Source of the DNA: Herbidospora cretacea
GTDB taxonomy: Bacteria; Actinomycetota; Actinomycetes; Streptosporangiales; Streptosporangiaceae
Reading direction: 5' to 3'
Assembly (NCBI RefSeq): GCF_001570605.1
Contig: NZ_BBXG01000004.1
Span: 248,001-312,000, forward strand
DNA length: 64,000 nucleotides
Part shown: in pieces, positions 50,786-59,997 of the stretch
How positions within the stretch are numbered: position 1 is the first letter of the stretch
How the letters are laid out: each line of letters opens with the position of its first letter
The notes under the pieces: generated by a model
What the model saw: only the letters and a program-made list of their open reading frames with translations
What the model was told of the DNA's origin: nothing
Database searches by the model: none
Position numbers and translations under genes: made by a program

Positions 50786-51528
50786 CCGAATACGCCACCT
50801 ACCCGAGCCTGCGCGACCGGGTCGCCCTCGTCACCGGCGGGGCGACCGGCCTGGGCGCGGAGTTCGTCGCCCAGCTCGCCGCCCAGGGCGCGAAGGTCGC
50901 CTTCGTCGACATCGACGACGAGGGCGCGCAGAAGCTCCAGGACCGGGCCCTCTACATCCACGCCGACGTCACCGACATCGACGCCCTGCGCGGCGCGATC
51001 GTCATGGTCGAACAGGCCCTCGGCCCGATCTCCGTCCTGGTCAACAACGCCGCCAACGACACCCGCACCGGGATCGAGACGCTCGAACCCGCCGAGTGGG
51101 ACCAGGGGATCGCGGTCAACCTGCGCCACCAGTTCTTCGCCACCCAGGCCGTGCTCGCCGGGATGCGCTCCCTCGGCGGCGGCTCGGTCGTCAACCTCGG
51201 CTCGGTCAGCCCCCACGTCGGCCTCCTCGGGCTGCCCGCCTACGTCTCCTCCAAGTCCGCCATCGAGGGCCTGACCAGGATGATGGCCCGCGAGCTCGGG
51301 CCCGACCACATCCGGGTCAACTGCGTCATACCCGGCTGGGTCTTCACCGAGCGCCAGCTCACCCATTGGGTCACCCCCGAGGTCCGGGAGAAACTGGCCG
51401 AGGTGCAGTGTCTCCCCGACAACCTCGCGCCGTCCGACGTGGCCCGGATGGTGCTGTGGCTGGCCGCCGACGACAGCGCGATGTGCACCGGACAGAACTG
51501 GATAGTCGACGCCGGATGGATGATTTGA
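50782..51528 (+). CDS. Short-chain dehydrogenase/reductase (sugar pathway)
   Basis: 248 residues. TGGATGLGAEFVAQLAAQGA binds NAD(P), NNAAND replaces the usual NNAG, catalytic Ser in LGSVSPHVG and Tyr/Lys in AYVSSKSA. Classical SDR of the kind used for aldose, aldonate or 3-deoxy-sugar-acid oxidation. GTGA overlap with the upstream dehydrogenase. The stop TGA lies in TTGACC, exactly where the right end of a TnpB-type element begins, so the native stop may have been replaced. Confidence 0.9.
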   Translation: MTEYATYPSLRDRVALVTGGATGLGAEFVAQLAAQGAKVAFVDIDDEGAQKLQDRALYIHADVTDIDALRGAIVMVEQALGPISVLVNNAANDTRTGIETLEPAEWDQGIAVNLRHQFFATQAVLAGMRSLGGGSVVNLGSVSPHVGLLGLPAYVSSKSAIEGLTRMMARELGPDHIRVNCVIPGWVFTERQLTHWVTPEVREKLAEVQCLPDNLAPSDVARMVLWLAADDSAMCTGQNWIVDAGWMI

Positions 51529-51570
51529 CCTCCTCCCTCTCCTGAAGGAGGGGGATCCAACTCATCTCAC
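51529..51570 (-). ncRNA. Probable 3' part of the omega (guide) RNA at the element right end
   Basis: In known TnpB systems the guide RNA comes from the right end and overlaps the 3' end of tnpB, with the guide reading into the flank. Here the strong hairpin at 51535-51554 and the tnpB 3' end occupy that place. If so, the guide would be taken from sequence to the left of 51525, i.e. the antisense of the SDR 3' end. Start of the RNA is not defined. Confidence 0.4.
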
Positions 51571-52760
51571 CCGGAAAGGAGGACAAGTTGAGGTTCGCGC
51601 TTCTCCGGCCCCGCAACCGGGTCGCCTCGGCGCGCATTCACCGCGAGCCCCGCGGCGATGTCACGGACGTTCCTGGCCGCGTTGACGTCAGCGTTCGCCT
51701 GATGCCCGCAAGCTGCGCACCGGAATACCGCTTGGCTCTCGCGGTTTCCCGGTGCGCGATAACCGCAGGTGTTACAGGTCTGCGACGTGAAACGCGGATT
51801 GACTTTGACGACCCGGCCCGGGGCCTTCTGCTCCAAACGGGTGACGAGCCGGCCCCAGCCGGCCGCGAGAATCGACCGGTTGAGCCCGGCCTTCTGGCGC
51901 ACGTTCTTCCCGGGCGCTTCGATCGTCCCTTTGGCCGACCGGGTCATGGTGGAGACGTTCAAATCTTCGACGCCGATGATGTCGAAACGGCGAGCCAGAT
52001 CCGTGGAAGTCTTCTCGATCCAGTCCTTGCGCCGGTCGATTTCGCGGGCCTTCAGCTTCCCGATTGCGGCTTTGACCTTGCGGTGCCGATGCGAGCCCTT
52101 CTCTGCGCGGGCCAGCTTGCGGACCAGCCCCAGCAGGCGGGCTTTCTCCGAGTCGCGCAAGGTCGGCGCGCTGGTCATCTCGCCGCTGGAGAGCGCCGCA
52201 CTGACGGCCACGCCGCGATCCACTCCGACGACTTGACCGGTCCCAGGCGCGGCGATGGGTTCAGGGATCGCCGCGAAGGCCACGAACCAGCGCCCCGCCG
52301 TGTCGCGGCTGACCCGGAACGATCTCACACCCTCGGGTACGGCACGCGACCAGCGGAAGCGGACCCAACCGACCTTGGGAACGCGGACCTCTCCGATGTT
52401 GCGGGAGAGGCGGCGGACGTCGCCCGTCTTGACCGCGACAATGCGGAAACCGTCACTCTGCCCGCGTTTGCGCCACGTCGGCTTGCGGTGCGTTTTTCCG
52501 AAGAAATTCGCCATCGCTTGGGCGAAGTCCTTGAGTGCTTGCTGTTGGACGACGATGGAACCCGCGCGCAACCATGCGAATTCGGCTCGCGCTTCGGTCA
52601 GCTGGCGACAGTGTTCGGCGAATCCCGGCGCGGATCTCCCACCCGGCCGCCAACACGAGTGCTGTTCAACCGCCAGATTCCAGACATATCGCGCATGCCT
52701 GCAATGCTCCGCCAATGCCACCTCTTGGACCGGCGTCGGGGCAAGCCGGTAGCGGGACAT
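51567..52760 (-). CDS. tnpB: RNA-guided endonuclease TnpB
   Basis: 397 residues, full length. N-terminal OrfB helix-turn-helix/REC part (LAEHCRHARYVWNLAVEQHS), WED-like middle, then RuvC with Asp181 (VVGVDRGVAV), Glu265 (IIGVEDLNVS) and Asp358 (CGHQANADVNAARN). Zinc ribbon Cys329, Cys332, Cys348, Cys351. All catalytic residues are present, so nuclease activity is expected. ATG at 52760 is the usual TnpB start (MSRYRLAPTP). Encoded against the surrounding sugar operon. Confidence 0.92.
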   Translation of the reverse strand: MSRYRLAPTPVQEVALAEHCRHARYVWNLAVEQHSCWRPGGRSAPGFAEHCRQLTEARAEFAWLRAGSIVVQQQALKDFAQAMANFFGKTHRKPTWRKRGQSDGFRIVAVKTGDVRRLSRNIGEVRVPKVGWVRFRWSRAVPEGVRSFRVSRDTAGRWFVAFAAIPEPIAAPGTGQVVGVDRGVAVSAALSSGEMTSAPTLRDSEKARLLGLVRKLARAEKGSHRHRKVKAAIGKLKAREIDRRKDWIEKTSTDLARRFDIIGVEDLNVSTMTRSAKGTIEAPGKNVRQKAGLNRSILAAGWGRLVTRLEQKAPGRVVKVNPRFTSQTCNTCGYRAPGNRESQAVFRCAACGHQANADVNAARNVRDIAAGLAVNARRGDPVAGPEKREPQLVLLSG

Positions 52761-52870
52761 GCTGAAAAGTTTACCGACGCCGGCCGACAGTACAGGGAGC
52801 CCAAAGTGCCGCACCGTTCCGCGTTTCTTCCCCCATTTGAAGGACGGGGCGTCCACACCGGGGGGATCAG

Positions 52871-54589
52871 GTGAAGAGGCGCAGTCAGCACTGGTTCGGG
52901 GCCGAGGGGCGCTCGGGCATGCTCTACCGCTCCTGGATGCGCAACCAGGGGTTCGGGGCGGAGGTCTTCGACGGGCGGCCGGTCATCGGCATCGCCAGCA
53001 CCTGGTCGGAGCTCGCGCCGTGCAACGCCCACCTCGACCGGGTGGCCGACGCGGTCAAGCGCGGCGTCTGGATGGCCGGGGGGTTCCCGCTGGTGTTCCC
53101 GGTGATGGCGACCGGTGAGACACTGCTGCGGCCGACCGCGATGCTCTACCGCAACATGCTCGCCATGCAGGCCGAGGAGCTGATCCGGGCCAACCCGCTC
53201 GACGGTGTCGTGCTGCTGTCGGGCTGTGACAAGACGACGCCGGGCCTGCTCATGGGCGCGGCCAGCGTCGACCTGCCCGCGATCATGGTGACCGGCGGGC
53301 CGATGCTCAACGGCAAGTTCCGGGGGCAGGACGTCGGCTCGGGCACCCACGTGTGGAAGTTCGAGGCCGAGATCAAGGCCGGGCGCATGAGCGTCGAGGA
53401 CGGCTACGTCGCCGAGGGCTGCATGGCCCGTTCGAACGGCCACTGCATGACGATGGGCACCGCCTCGACGATGGCGTGCCTGGCCGAGGCGCTCGGCATG
53501 CAGCTGCCCGGTTCGGCCTCCTGGCCCGCCGTCGACTCCCGCCGCTACGAGGTCGCCCAGGAGGCGGGCAGGCGCATCGTGACGATGGTCGAGGAGGACC
53601 TCAAGCCGAGCCAGATCATGACGCGGGCGGCGTTCGAGAACGCGATCCGCGCCAACGCGGCGATCGGCGGCTCCACCAACGCGATCGTCCACCTGACCGC
53701 GCTGGCCGGCCGGCTCGGCGTCGACCTGCTGCTCGACGACTTCGACGCGCTGGCCCGCGACGTCCCGACCATCGTCGACCTGATGCCCTCGGGCCGGTTC
53801 CTGATGGAGGACTTCTGCTACGCGGGCGGCCTGCCGGTCGTCCTGCGCCAGCTCGACGAGGCCGGTCTGCTGAACGCCGAGGCGCTCACCTCCACCGGCC
53901 GGACCATGGGGGAGAACGTCGCCACCGCGGTCAACTGGAACACCGAGGTCATCCGCCCGATGACCGAGCCGCTCCAGCCCGCCGGAACCGGCACCGCGAT
54001 CCTGCGCGGCAACCTCGCCCCCCACGGAGCGGTGATCAAGCAGTCGGCGGCCACGCCCGCGCTGATGACCCACGTCGGCCGGGCCCTGGTCTTCGACTCG
54101 CCGGAGGCCTACCACGCGGTCTGCGACGACGACGACCTCGACGTGACCGCCGACGACATCCTGATCATCCGGGGGGCCGGGCCGAAGGGCTACCCGGGCA
54201 TGCCCGAGGTGGCCAACGTGCCGCTGCCCGCCAAGCTGCTGCGCGCCGGCGTGACCGACATGGTGCGGATCAGCGACGGCCGGATGAGCGGCACCGGCTT
54301 CGGCACGGTCGTCCTGCACGTCTCCCCGGAGGCGGCCGTCGGCGGACCGCTGGCGCTGGTGCGGACCGGTGACCGCGTCGAACTCGACGTGCCGAACCGG
54401 AGCCTGACCCTGCTCGTGCCGGACGAGGAGCTCGCCCTGCGAAAGCGGGAATGGACGCCGGAGGACCACGACGACGTCTCCGGCTACCGATGGCTCTACC
54501 GGCAACATGTGCTGGGGGCCGACGGCGGCGCCGACTTCGACTTCCTCACCGGTGGTCGCGGGAGCGACGTGCCGCGCGATTCGCACTGA
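52871..54589 (+). CDS. IlvD/Edd-family sugar-acid dehydratase
   Basis: 572 residues. Iron-sulfur ligands are visible in APCNAHLDR, LSGCDKTTPG and EGCMARSNGHCMTMGTAS; GGSTNAIVHLTALAG and RISDGRMSGTGFGTVVLHVS complete the family. It belongs to the sugar-acid side (L-arabinonate/D-xylonate/L-fuconate-type) rather than to dihydroxyacid dehydratase, judged by WFGAEGRSG and context, and should turn an aldonate into a 2-keto-3-deoxy acid. The GTG start is within about 10 bases of the insertion sequence, so its ribosome site (GGGGGG) may be element-derived. Confidence 0.9.
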   Translation: MKRRSQHWFGAEGRSGMLYRSWMRNQGFGAEVFDGRPVIGIASTWSELAPCNAHLDRVADAVKRGVWMAGGFPLVFPVMATGETLLRPTAMLYRNMLAMQAEELIRANPLDGVVLLSGCDKTTPGLLMGAASVDLPAIMVTGGPMLNGKFRGQDVGSGTHVWKFEAEIKAGRMSVEDGYVAEGCMARSNGHCMTMGTASTMACLAEALGMQLPGSASWPAVDSRRYEVAQEAGRRIVTMVEEDLKPSQIMTRAAFENAIRANAAIGGSTNAIVHLTALAGRLGVDLLLDDFDALARDVPTIVDLMPSGRFLMEDFCYAGGLPVVLRQLDEAGLLNAEALTSTGRTMGENVATAVNWNTEVIRPMTEPLQPAGTGTAILRGNLAPHGAVIKQSAATPALMTHVGRALVFDSPEAYHAVCDDDDLDVTADDILIIRGAGPKGYPGMPEVANVPLPAKLLRAGVTDMVRISDGRMSGTGFGTVVLHVSPEAAVGGPLALVRTGDRVELDVPNRSLTLLVPDEELALRKREWTPEDHDDVSGYRWLYRQHVLGADGGADFDFLTGGRGSDVPRDSH

Positions 54590-54607
54590 CCTCGGTACGA
54601 TCGGTTG

Positions 54608-55657
54608 GTGTCCGACTCGTTAGATTCTCGCGTGACCGTCGCCGACATCGCCGCCGAGGCGGGGGTGTCGCGGGCGACGGTCTCGAAAGTGCTCAACGGC
54701 CGTTCGGACGTGGCGCCCGCCACCCGGTCGCAGATCGAGGCCCTGCTGGCCACCCGCGGATACGTCCCCACCAAGCGCACCAAGCGCCCGCTGCATCTCC
54801 CGCTGCCCAGGGTCGCCCCCCGGCGGGGCGGGCTGCTGGAGCTGGTGGTGAGCGACGTGAACTCGCCGTGGGCGGCCGAGGTGATCCGCGGGGCCGAGCA
54901 GGAGGCGCGGTCGGCCCGCGTCGGCGTCGTGGTGTCGGTGCTCGACAGCGGGCCGGGCCACGGGCAGCAGTGGCTGGAGGACATCGCCGACCGGGCGCCG
55001 GGCGGCGTCATCCTCGCGCTGTCGGAGCTGAACCCGGCCGACCGCTCCCACATCGCCAAGCTCGCCCTCCCGGCCGTCCTGGTCGACCCCGTGGGCGACG
55101 CCGACGGCTCGATCCCGTCGATCGGGGCGGGCAACTGGGGCGGCGGCATGGTCGCCGCGCAGCACCTGCTGGAGCTCGGCCACCGCCGCATCGGCATGAT
55201 CACCGGCCCGATGCGGCTGCTGTGCAGCCAGGCGCGGCTGGCCGGCTACCGCGCGGCGGTCGAGCGGGCCGGGATCACGCTCGACGACGACCTGGTCCAC
55301 CACGGCGACTTCCACTACGGGGCGGGCTTCGAGAAGGCGGGGATCCTGCTCGACCGGGCCGACCCGCCCACGGCGATCTTCGCCGGCAACGACGAGCAGG
55401 CCCTCGGCGTCTACGCCGCCATCCAGGAGCGGGGCCTGCGGGTGCCGACCGACGTCAGCGTCGTCGGGTTCGACGACGTGCCGATGGCGCAGTGGATGGC
55501 CCCGCCGCTGACCACGGTCCGCCAGCCCATCGCGAAGATGGCCGCGCTGGCGGTCCGCTCACTGCTCGGTCACCAGGACGGCACCGAGATGACCGAGGGC
55601 CGGGTCGAGCTGTCGACCAAGCTGGTGGTCCGCTCCAGCACTCACTCGTGTCGTTGA
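54608..55657 (+). CDS. LacI-family transcriptional regulator
   Basis: 349 residues. HTH RVTVADIAAEAGVSRATVSK and VLNGRSDV with hinge, then a sugar-binding domain (GLLELVVSDVNSPWAAEVIR, GVILALSEL, RRIGMITGPMRL, AIFAGNDEQALGVYAA, VVGFDDVPMAQWMAPPLTTV). The GTG at 54608 is six bases behind TACGAT, leaderless, which lets it be transcribed apart from the operon in front. It probably binds the CGAAAGTTTCG-type operators, as may the related protein at 62316. Confidence 0.92.
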   Translation: MSDSLDSRVTVADIAAEAGVSRATVSKVLNGRSDVAPATRSQIEALLATRGYVPTKRTKRPLHLPLPRVAPRRGGLLELVVSDVNSPWAAEVIRGAEQEARSARVGVVVSVLDSGPGHGQQWLEDIADRAPGGVILALSELNPADRSHIAKLALPAVLVDPVGDADGSIPSIGAGNWGGGMVAAQHLLELGHRRIGMITGPMRLLCSQARLAGYRAAVERAGITLDDDLVHHGDFHYGAGFEKAGILLDRADPPTAIFAGNDEQALGVYAAIQERGLRVPTDVSVVGFDDVPMAQWMAPPLTTVRQPIAKMAALAVRSLLGHQDGTEMTEGRVELSTKLVVRSSTHSCR

Positions 55658-55664
55658 GGCAGAT

Positions 55665-56684
55665 TCAAGGCGCGAGCCACGGCCGGCCTTCGGCCGTCCG
55701 CGTCTCGCTTGGGTAGACGAGCCCCGCCTGGGCGCGGACCTCGTCCATGGTGCCCATGATCTCGCAGGTCTCCTGCAAGGTCAGGATCGGGCTCTCCGGC
55801 AGGCCTTCCCGCACGCAGCGGGCGACCTCCTCGGCCTGGAAGCGCAGCCCGTTGCCGGGCACGTCGAAGGTGAACCGCTCGACCGCGCCGCTCCGCGCGG
55901 TCAGCGTGAACGACGTGGGGCGGTACCACCAGGGGTCGATGTCGATGCGCGCGTCCGTCCCGGCGATGGAGGCGTGGTTGGGCAGGAACGCCTCCATGCT
56001 GCTGGTCGCGACGCCCTGGCGGCCGTTCGCGTAGCCGGTGATGACGGAGGTCTGGCCGTCCACGCCGGTGTCGCCGAACTGGGTCGAGGCGGTCACCGAG
56101 ACCGGCGTGCCGAGAACCATCGACAGGAACGACACCGGGTAGACGCCCAGGTCGAGCAGCGCGCCGCCGCCGAGGTGCGGGTCGAACATGCGGTGGACGG
56201 GGTCATGGCGGAACCAGACCCCGTGCTCGGCCACCACGAGCCGCACGTCCCCGAGCCGCCCCTCGGCGAGCAGCTCGCGGATGCGGACCATGTGGGGCAG
56301 GAACCGCGTCCACATGGCCTCCATCAGGAACACCCCGTGCGTCTTGGCCGCCGCGACCAGGTCCTCGGCCTCGCCCCGGTTGAGGGTGAACGGCTTCTCC
56401 ACCAGCACGGCCTTGCCCGCCTCGATCGCCGCCAGGGCGCCCGCGTGGTGGGCGGGGTGGGGCGTGGCGACGTACACGGCGTCGACGTCGTCGGCCGCGA
56501 GCATCGCGGCCTGGTCACCGTAGGCGCGGGGCGCGCCGGTCTCGGCGGCGAACGCCTCGGCGCGGGCCGAGGTGCGCGAGCCGACCGCGACCAGCTCACC
56601 GGCGCCGGACAGCCGCAGGTCGTCGGCGAAGGCGCGGGCGATGCCGCCGGTGCCGATGATCGCCCAGCGCAGCGGTTCGGACAT
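55665..56684 (-). CDS. Gfo/Idh/MocA-family oxidoreductase
   Basis: 339 residues. WAIIGTGGIARAFADDL (Rossmann), ATPHPAHHAGALAAIEAGKA, the EKP motif in VLVEKPFTLN and a C-terminal alpha/beta domain with DLGVYPVSFLS. NAD(P)-dependent oxidation of a sugar or cyclitol (aldose 1-dehydrogenase, inositol or xylose dehydrogenase are typical). ATG with GGAG five bases upstream, 37 bases behind the GH3 gene in a long minus-strand run. It converges on the LacI gene at 55657. Confidence 0.9.
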   Translation of the reverse strand: MSEPLRWAIIGTGGIARAFADDLRLSGAGELVAVGSRTSARAEAFAAETGAPRAYGDQAAMLAADDVDAVYVATPHPAHHAGALAAIEAGKAVLVEKPFTLNRGEAEDLVAAAKTHGVFLMEAMWTRFLPHMVRIRELLAEGRLGDVRLVVAEHGVWFRHDPVHRMFDPHLGGGALLDLGVYPVSFLSMVLGTPVSVTASTQFGDTGVDGQTSVITGYANGRQGVATSSMEAFLPNHASIAGTDARIDIDPWWYRPTSFTLTARSGAVERFTFDVPGNGLRFQAEEVARCVREGLPESPILTLQETCEIMGTMDEVRAQAGLVYPSETRTAEGRPWLAP

Positions 56685-56721
56685 GGGGGACTCCTTCTCG
56701 GTCACGGTCAGTCACGTTCGG

Positions 56722-59031
56722 TCATGCGGAGGTGACGGTCGCCTGCATGACGCGGTCGAAGCCGACGTGCCGCCGGGGGCCGGTCATCGTGACGGCGAGG
56801 GTGGCCCGGATGTCGGCGCTGGACGCGCCCACCCGCAGCTCGACCGCGCCGGGGTCGACCTGCCGCCGCCACGACGCCCCGGTGTAGGAGGTCAGGTCGG
56901 CGTGCAGCGTCAGGGTGAGCTCGCGGCTCTCGCCGGGGGCCAGGTCGACGCGCTGCGCCGCGACGAGCGCCTGGAGCGGCCGGGCCACCTCGGCGACCGG
57001 GTCGTGCAGGTAGACCTGGACGACCTCCGAGGACTCCCGCGCGGTCTCGTTGCGCAGCCGCACCGTCACGTCGAAGGTGCCGTCGGTGGCCCACTCGCCG
57101 GAGCCGGTGACCTCGCCCCACGTCACGGGCGCGTAGGACAGGCCGTGGCCGAAGGCGAACAGCGCGGTCGGGTCGACGTTGCTGACCTCGCTCTTCTGCG
57201 CGAGGGTCGCGCCGAGGTAGGTGGCGGGCTGGTTGCCGCCGTCGCGGGGGAAGCTCACCGGCAGGCGCCCGGCCGGGTTGGCGCGGCCCGACAGCACGTC
57301 GGCCAGCGCCGCCGCGCCCTCCTCGCCGGGGAAGAACCCGCAGACCACAGCGGCGAGCCGGTCGATCTGGCGGCCGAGCTCGTAGGGGCGGCCGACCAGC
57401 AGCACCAGCACGACCGGCTTCCCGGTGGCCAGCAGCGCCTCCAGCAGCTCCTCCTGACGGCCGGGCAGCGCCAGGCCGGGGGCGTCGCAGCCCTCGCCGG
57501 AGGTGCCGCGCCCGAACAGCCCCGCCTGGTCGCCCAGCACCGCCACGACCACGTCGGACTCCTCGGCCGCCGCGACCGCCGCCGCGATGCCCTCGTCGTC
57601 GCCGCCGGTCACCGGCACGCCCTGCGCGTGGACGACGTCGAAGTCGGCGCGCAGCGCGTCGAGCAGCGTCGGGATCTCGACGCCCATCTCGGTCTCCGGG
57701 TGGTGCACGCCGACGTGCATCGGGAAGGAGTAGCAGCCCATCATGGCCTGCGCGGTGTCGGCGCGCGGCCCCACCACGGCCAGCCTCGCGCCCGGCGCCA
57801 GCGGCAGCGCCTCCCCGGCGTTGTGCAGCAGCACGACCGAACGGCGGGCCAGCTCACCGGCCAGGGCGCGGACCTCGGGGCCGTCGAGAACGGGGTCGTC
57901 CTCGCCGAGGATGGGCGGGTCGGCGCTCCAGCCCTCGTCGAGCAGGCCCAGCTCGACCTTCTGGAGCAGCACCCGGCGCAGCGCGCGGTCGATCAGGGCG
58001 AGGTCCACCTCGCCCTTCTCCACCGCCTCGACCAGCGCGGGCCCGAACGTGTTGACCGTGGGCAGCTCGACGTCGATCCCGGCGGTCAGCGCCAGCCGCG
58101 CCGCGTCGGTGGGCGACTCGGCCACGTGGTGCAGCGTCTGGAGGAACGCCACCGAGAAGTAGTCGGCGACGACCGTGCCGGTGAAGCCGTAGGTGTCGCG
58201 CAGCAGGTCGGTCAGCAGCGTCACGTCGGACGCGACGGGGGTGCCGTCGATGTCGGAGTACGAGTTCATCACCGACCCCGCACCGGCCTGGAGCGCCATC
58301 TCGAACGGCGGCAGCAGCACGTCGGCGACCTCGCGGCGGCCCGCCGAGACGGGGGCCAGGTTCCGGCCGCCCTTGGACGCCGAGTAGCCCACGAAGTGCT
58401 TCAGCGTGGCGACGACTCCCTGCGACTGCACGCCCCTGACGTAGGCGCTGCCGATGACGCCGACCAGGTGCGGGTCCTCGCCGATCGTCTCCTCGACCCG
58501 GCCCCAGCGCAGGTCGCGGGCGACGTCGAGGACCGGGGCCAGGCCCTGGTGGACGCCGAGGCGGCGCATGGTCGCGCCGATCTGGGCGCCCATCCGCTCG
58601 ACCAGCTCGGGGTCGAACGTCGCGCCCCAGCACAGCGGGTTCGGGTAGACGCCGGCCTGCCAGGCGGCCACGCCGGTGAGGATCTCCTCGTGCACGAGCG
58701 CGGGGACGCCCCAGCGTCCGGCCTCGATGAGGGAGCGCTGGGCCGCCGCGAGGGTCGCCGCGCCCTTGACCGGGTCGACCGGGGTGGTGCCGAACGGCCG
58801 GGTGAGCTGGCCGATGCCGTCCTTGACCAGGTCGTCCCACGGGATCGGCAGCGCGGTGAACTCGTGCTGGTGGGGGGCCATCTCGCCGTCGGTGTTGTCG
58901 ATGCCGACCCACACACCGTAGAGCTGGGCGATCTTCTCGGGCAGGCTCAGCCGCGCCATCAGCGCCTCGACCCGCTCTTCGGGGGAGCGTCCCGCGTCTT
59001 TCCAGGGGACGGGCGTGGTCACGGTCGTCAT
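56722..59031 (-). CDS. Glycoside hydrolase family 3 (beta-glucosidase/xylosidase-like)
   Basis: 769 residues, no signal peptide, so intracellular. N-terminal barrel with LKHFVGYSASKGGRN (Lys-His) and nucleophile Asp290 in TVVADYFSVA; alpha/beta sandwich (RRSVVLLHNAGEALPL, DVVVAVLGDQAG); C-terminal fibronectin III-like domain (VTVRLRNETARESSEVVQVY). It should release a terminal sugar from an imported disaccharide, feeding the oxidation enzymes beside it. ATG 59031 with GGAGAG nine bases before it. Confidence 0.93.
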   Translation of the reverse strand: MTTVTTPVPWKDAGRSPEERVEALMARLSLPEKIAQLYGVWVGIDNTDGEMAPHQHEFTALPIPWDDLVKDGIGQLTRPFGTTPVDPVKGAATLAAAQRSLIEAGRWGVPALVHEEILTGVAAWQAGVYPNPLCWGATFDPELVERMGAQIGATMRRLGVHQGLAPVLDVARDLRWGRVEETIGEDPHLVGVIGSAYVRGVQSQGVVATLKHFVGYSASKGGRNLAPVSAGRREVADVLLPPFEMALQAGAGSVMNSYSDIDGTPVASDVTLLTDLLRDTYGFTGTVVADYFSVAFLQTLHHVAESPTDAARLALTAGIDVELPTVNTFGPALVEAVEKGEVDLALIDRALRRVLLQKVELGLLDEGWSADPPILGEDDPVLDGPEVRALAGELARRSVVLLHNAGEALPLAPGARLAVVGPRADTAQAMMGCYSFPMHVGVHHPETEMGVEIPTLLDALRADFDVVHAQGVPVTGGDDEGIAAAVAAAEESDVVVAVLGDQAGLFGRGTSGEGCDAPGLALPGRQEELLEALLATGKPVVLVLLVGRPYELGRQIDRLAAVVCGFFPGEEGAAALADVLSGRANPAGRLPVSFPRDGGNQPATYLGATLAQKSEVSNVDPTALFAFGHGLSYAPVTWGEVTGSGEWATDGTFDVTVRLRNETARESSEVVQVYLHDPVAEVARPLQALVAAQRVDLAPGESRELTLTLHADLTSYTGASWRRQVDPGAVELRVGASSADIRATLAVTMTGPRRHVGFDRVMQATVTSA

Positions 59032-59056
59032 GTGTCTCTCCGGTTGATACGGCGGA

Positions 59057-59995
59057 TCATGCGGGCCACCCGCCCGAGGGGGGCGCGAGCCGGTCGAGTT
59101 CGTCCCACAGTTCGGCGGGGATCGGGGTGTCGGCGAGCTGCAGCGTCGCGGCGATCCGTCCGGGCTCGGAGACGCCGACGATGGTGGAGGTGACGCGGGG
59201 GTCGCGCAGCGAGAACTGGAGCGCGGCGGCGGCCAGGGGCACGTCGTGCTCTGCGCACGCCGCCGCCATCGCCCGGACCGCCGCGCGGATCGACTCGCCG
59301 GTCTCGCGGTAGGCGTACCGGGGCTGGGCGTCGGGGCCCTTGACGAGCATGCCGCCGCCGTAGGGCGCGCCGTTGACGAAGGCGATGTCCTTGGCGGCGG
59401 CGTCGTCCATCAGCGGGCCGGCCGAGCGGTCCACCAGGGTCCAGCGGTTGTGGTTGATCACGGCGTCGAACACGTCGGTGCCGACGAACCGCCGCATCAG
59501 GCCGACCGGCCCGCCCGCGATGCCGAGGTGGCCGACCACGCCCTCGTCGCGCAGTGCGACCAGGGCCTCGACCGCGCCGCCCGGGGCCATCGCCTCCTCG
59601 AAGGTGACGTGGTATTCGGGGTCGTGCAGGTACATGACCGGGACATGGTCCAGTCCCAGCCGCTCCAGGCTCTCCTCGACCGAGCGGCGGACCCGCTCGC
59701 CGGAGAAGTCGCCGGTCTCCGGGTCGGCGTCGGCCTTGGTGGCCAGCACGAACCCCTCCGGCAGCCCGCGCCGCCGGATCACCGCCCCGACCCGGCGCTC
59801 GGCCGACCCGGCGCCGTAGTTGTTGGAGGTGTCGAGGAAGTTGACCGGGCCGTCGAACACGGCCCCCACGGTCGCCTCGGCGCGGGCGTCGTCGACGGCG
59901 TAGCCGTAGAGGTCGGGCATGCTGGCCAGCGGGCTCGTGCCGATGCAGATCGGCGTCACACTCAGGCCGGTACGACCGAAAGGCCGTCTGTCCAT
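59057..59995 (-). CDS. Aldo/keto reductase (aldose 1-dehydrogenase-like)
   Basis: 312 residues. MDRRPFGRTGLSVTPICIGT, FLDTSNNYGAGSAERRVGAV (Asp/Tyr), FVLATKADADPETGDFSGER (Lys) and MYLHDPEYHVTFEEA (His). The DFSGERVRRSVEESLERLGL segment is characteristic of D-threo-aldose/L-fucose dehydrogenases. Beside a lactonase it most likely oxidises the aldose at C1. The preceding SMP-30 gene ends two bases before this start; no separate promoter. Confidence 0.9.
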   Translation of the reverse strand: MDRRPFGRTGLSVTPICIGTSPLASMPDLYGYAVDDARAEATVGAVFDGPVNFLDTSNNYGAGSAERRVGAVIRRRGLPEGFVLATKADADPETGDFSGERVRRSVEESLERLGLDHVPVMYLHDPEYHVTFEEAMAPGGAVEALVALRDEGVVGHLGIAGGPVGLMRRFVGTDVFDAVINHNRWTLVDRSAGPLMDDAAAKDIAFVNGAPYGGGMLVKGPDAQPRYAYRETGESIRAAVRAMAAACAEHDVPLAAAALQFSLRDPRVTSTIVGVSEPGRIAATLQLADTPIPAELWDELDRLAPPSGGWPA

Positions 59996-59997
59996 GG

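Larger units (their letters stand above)
51525..52865 (-). mobile_element. TnpB-only insertion sequence of the IS200/IS605 (IS1341-like) group
   Basis: About 1.34 kb between an SDR and a dehydratase gene that run in the opposite direction. Right end: TTGA at 51525-51528 and the subterminal hairpin CCCTCTCC / GGAGGGGG with loop TGAA (51535-51554), 13 bases behind the tnpB stop. Left end: hairpin GGACG / CGTCC (52842-52854), outer limit uncertain by about 10 bases. No TnpA gene, so movement would need help from elsewhere. Confidence 0.75.
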
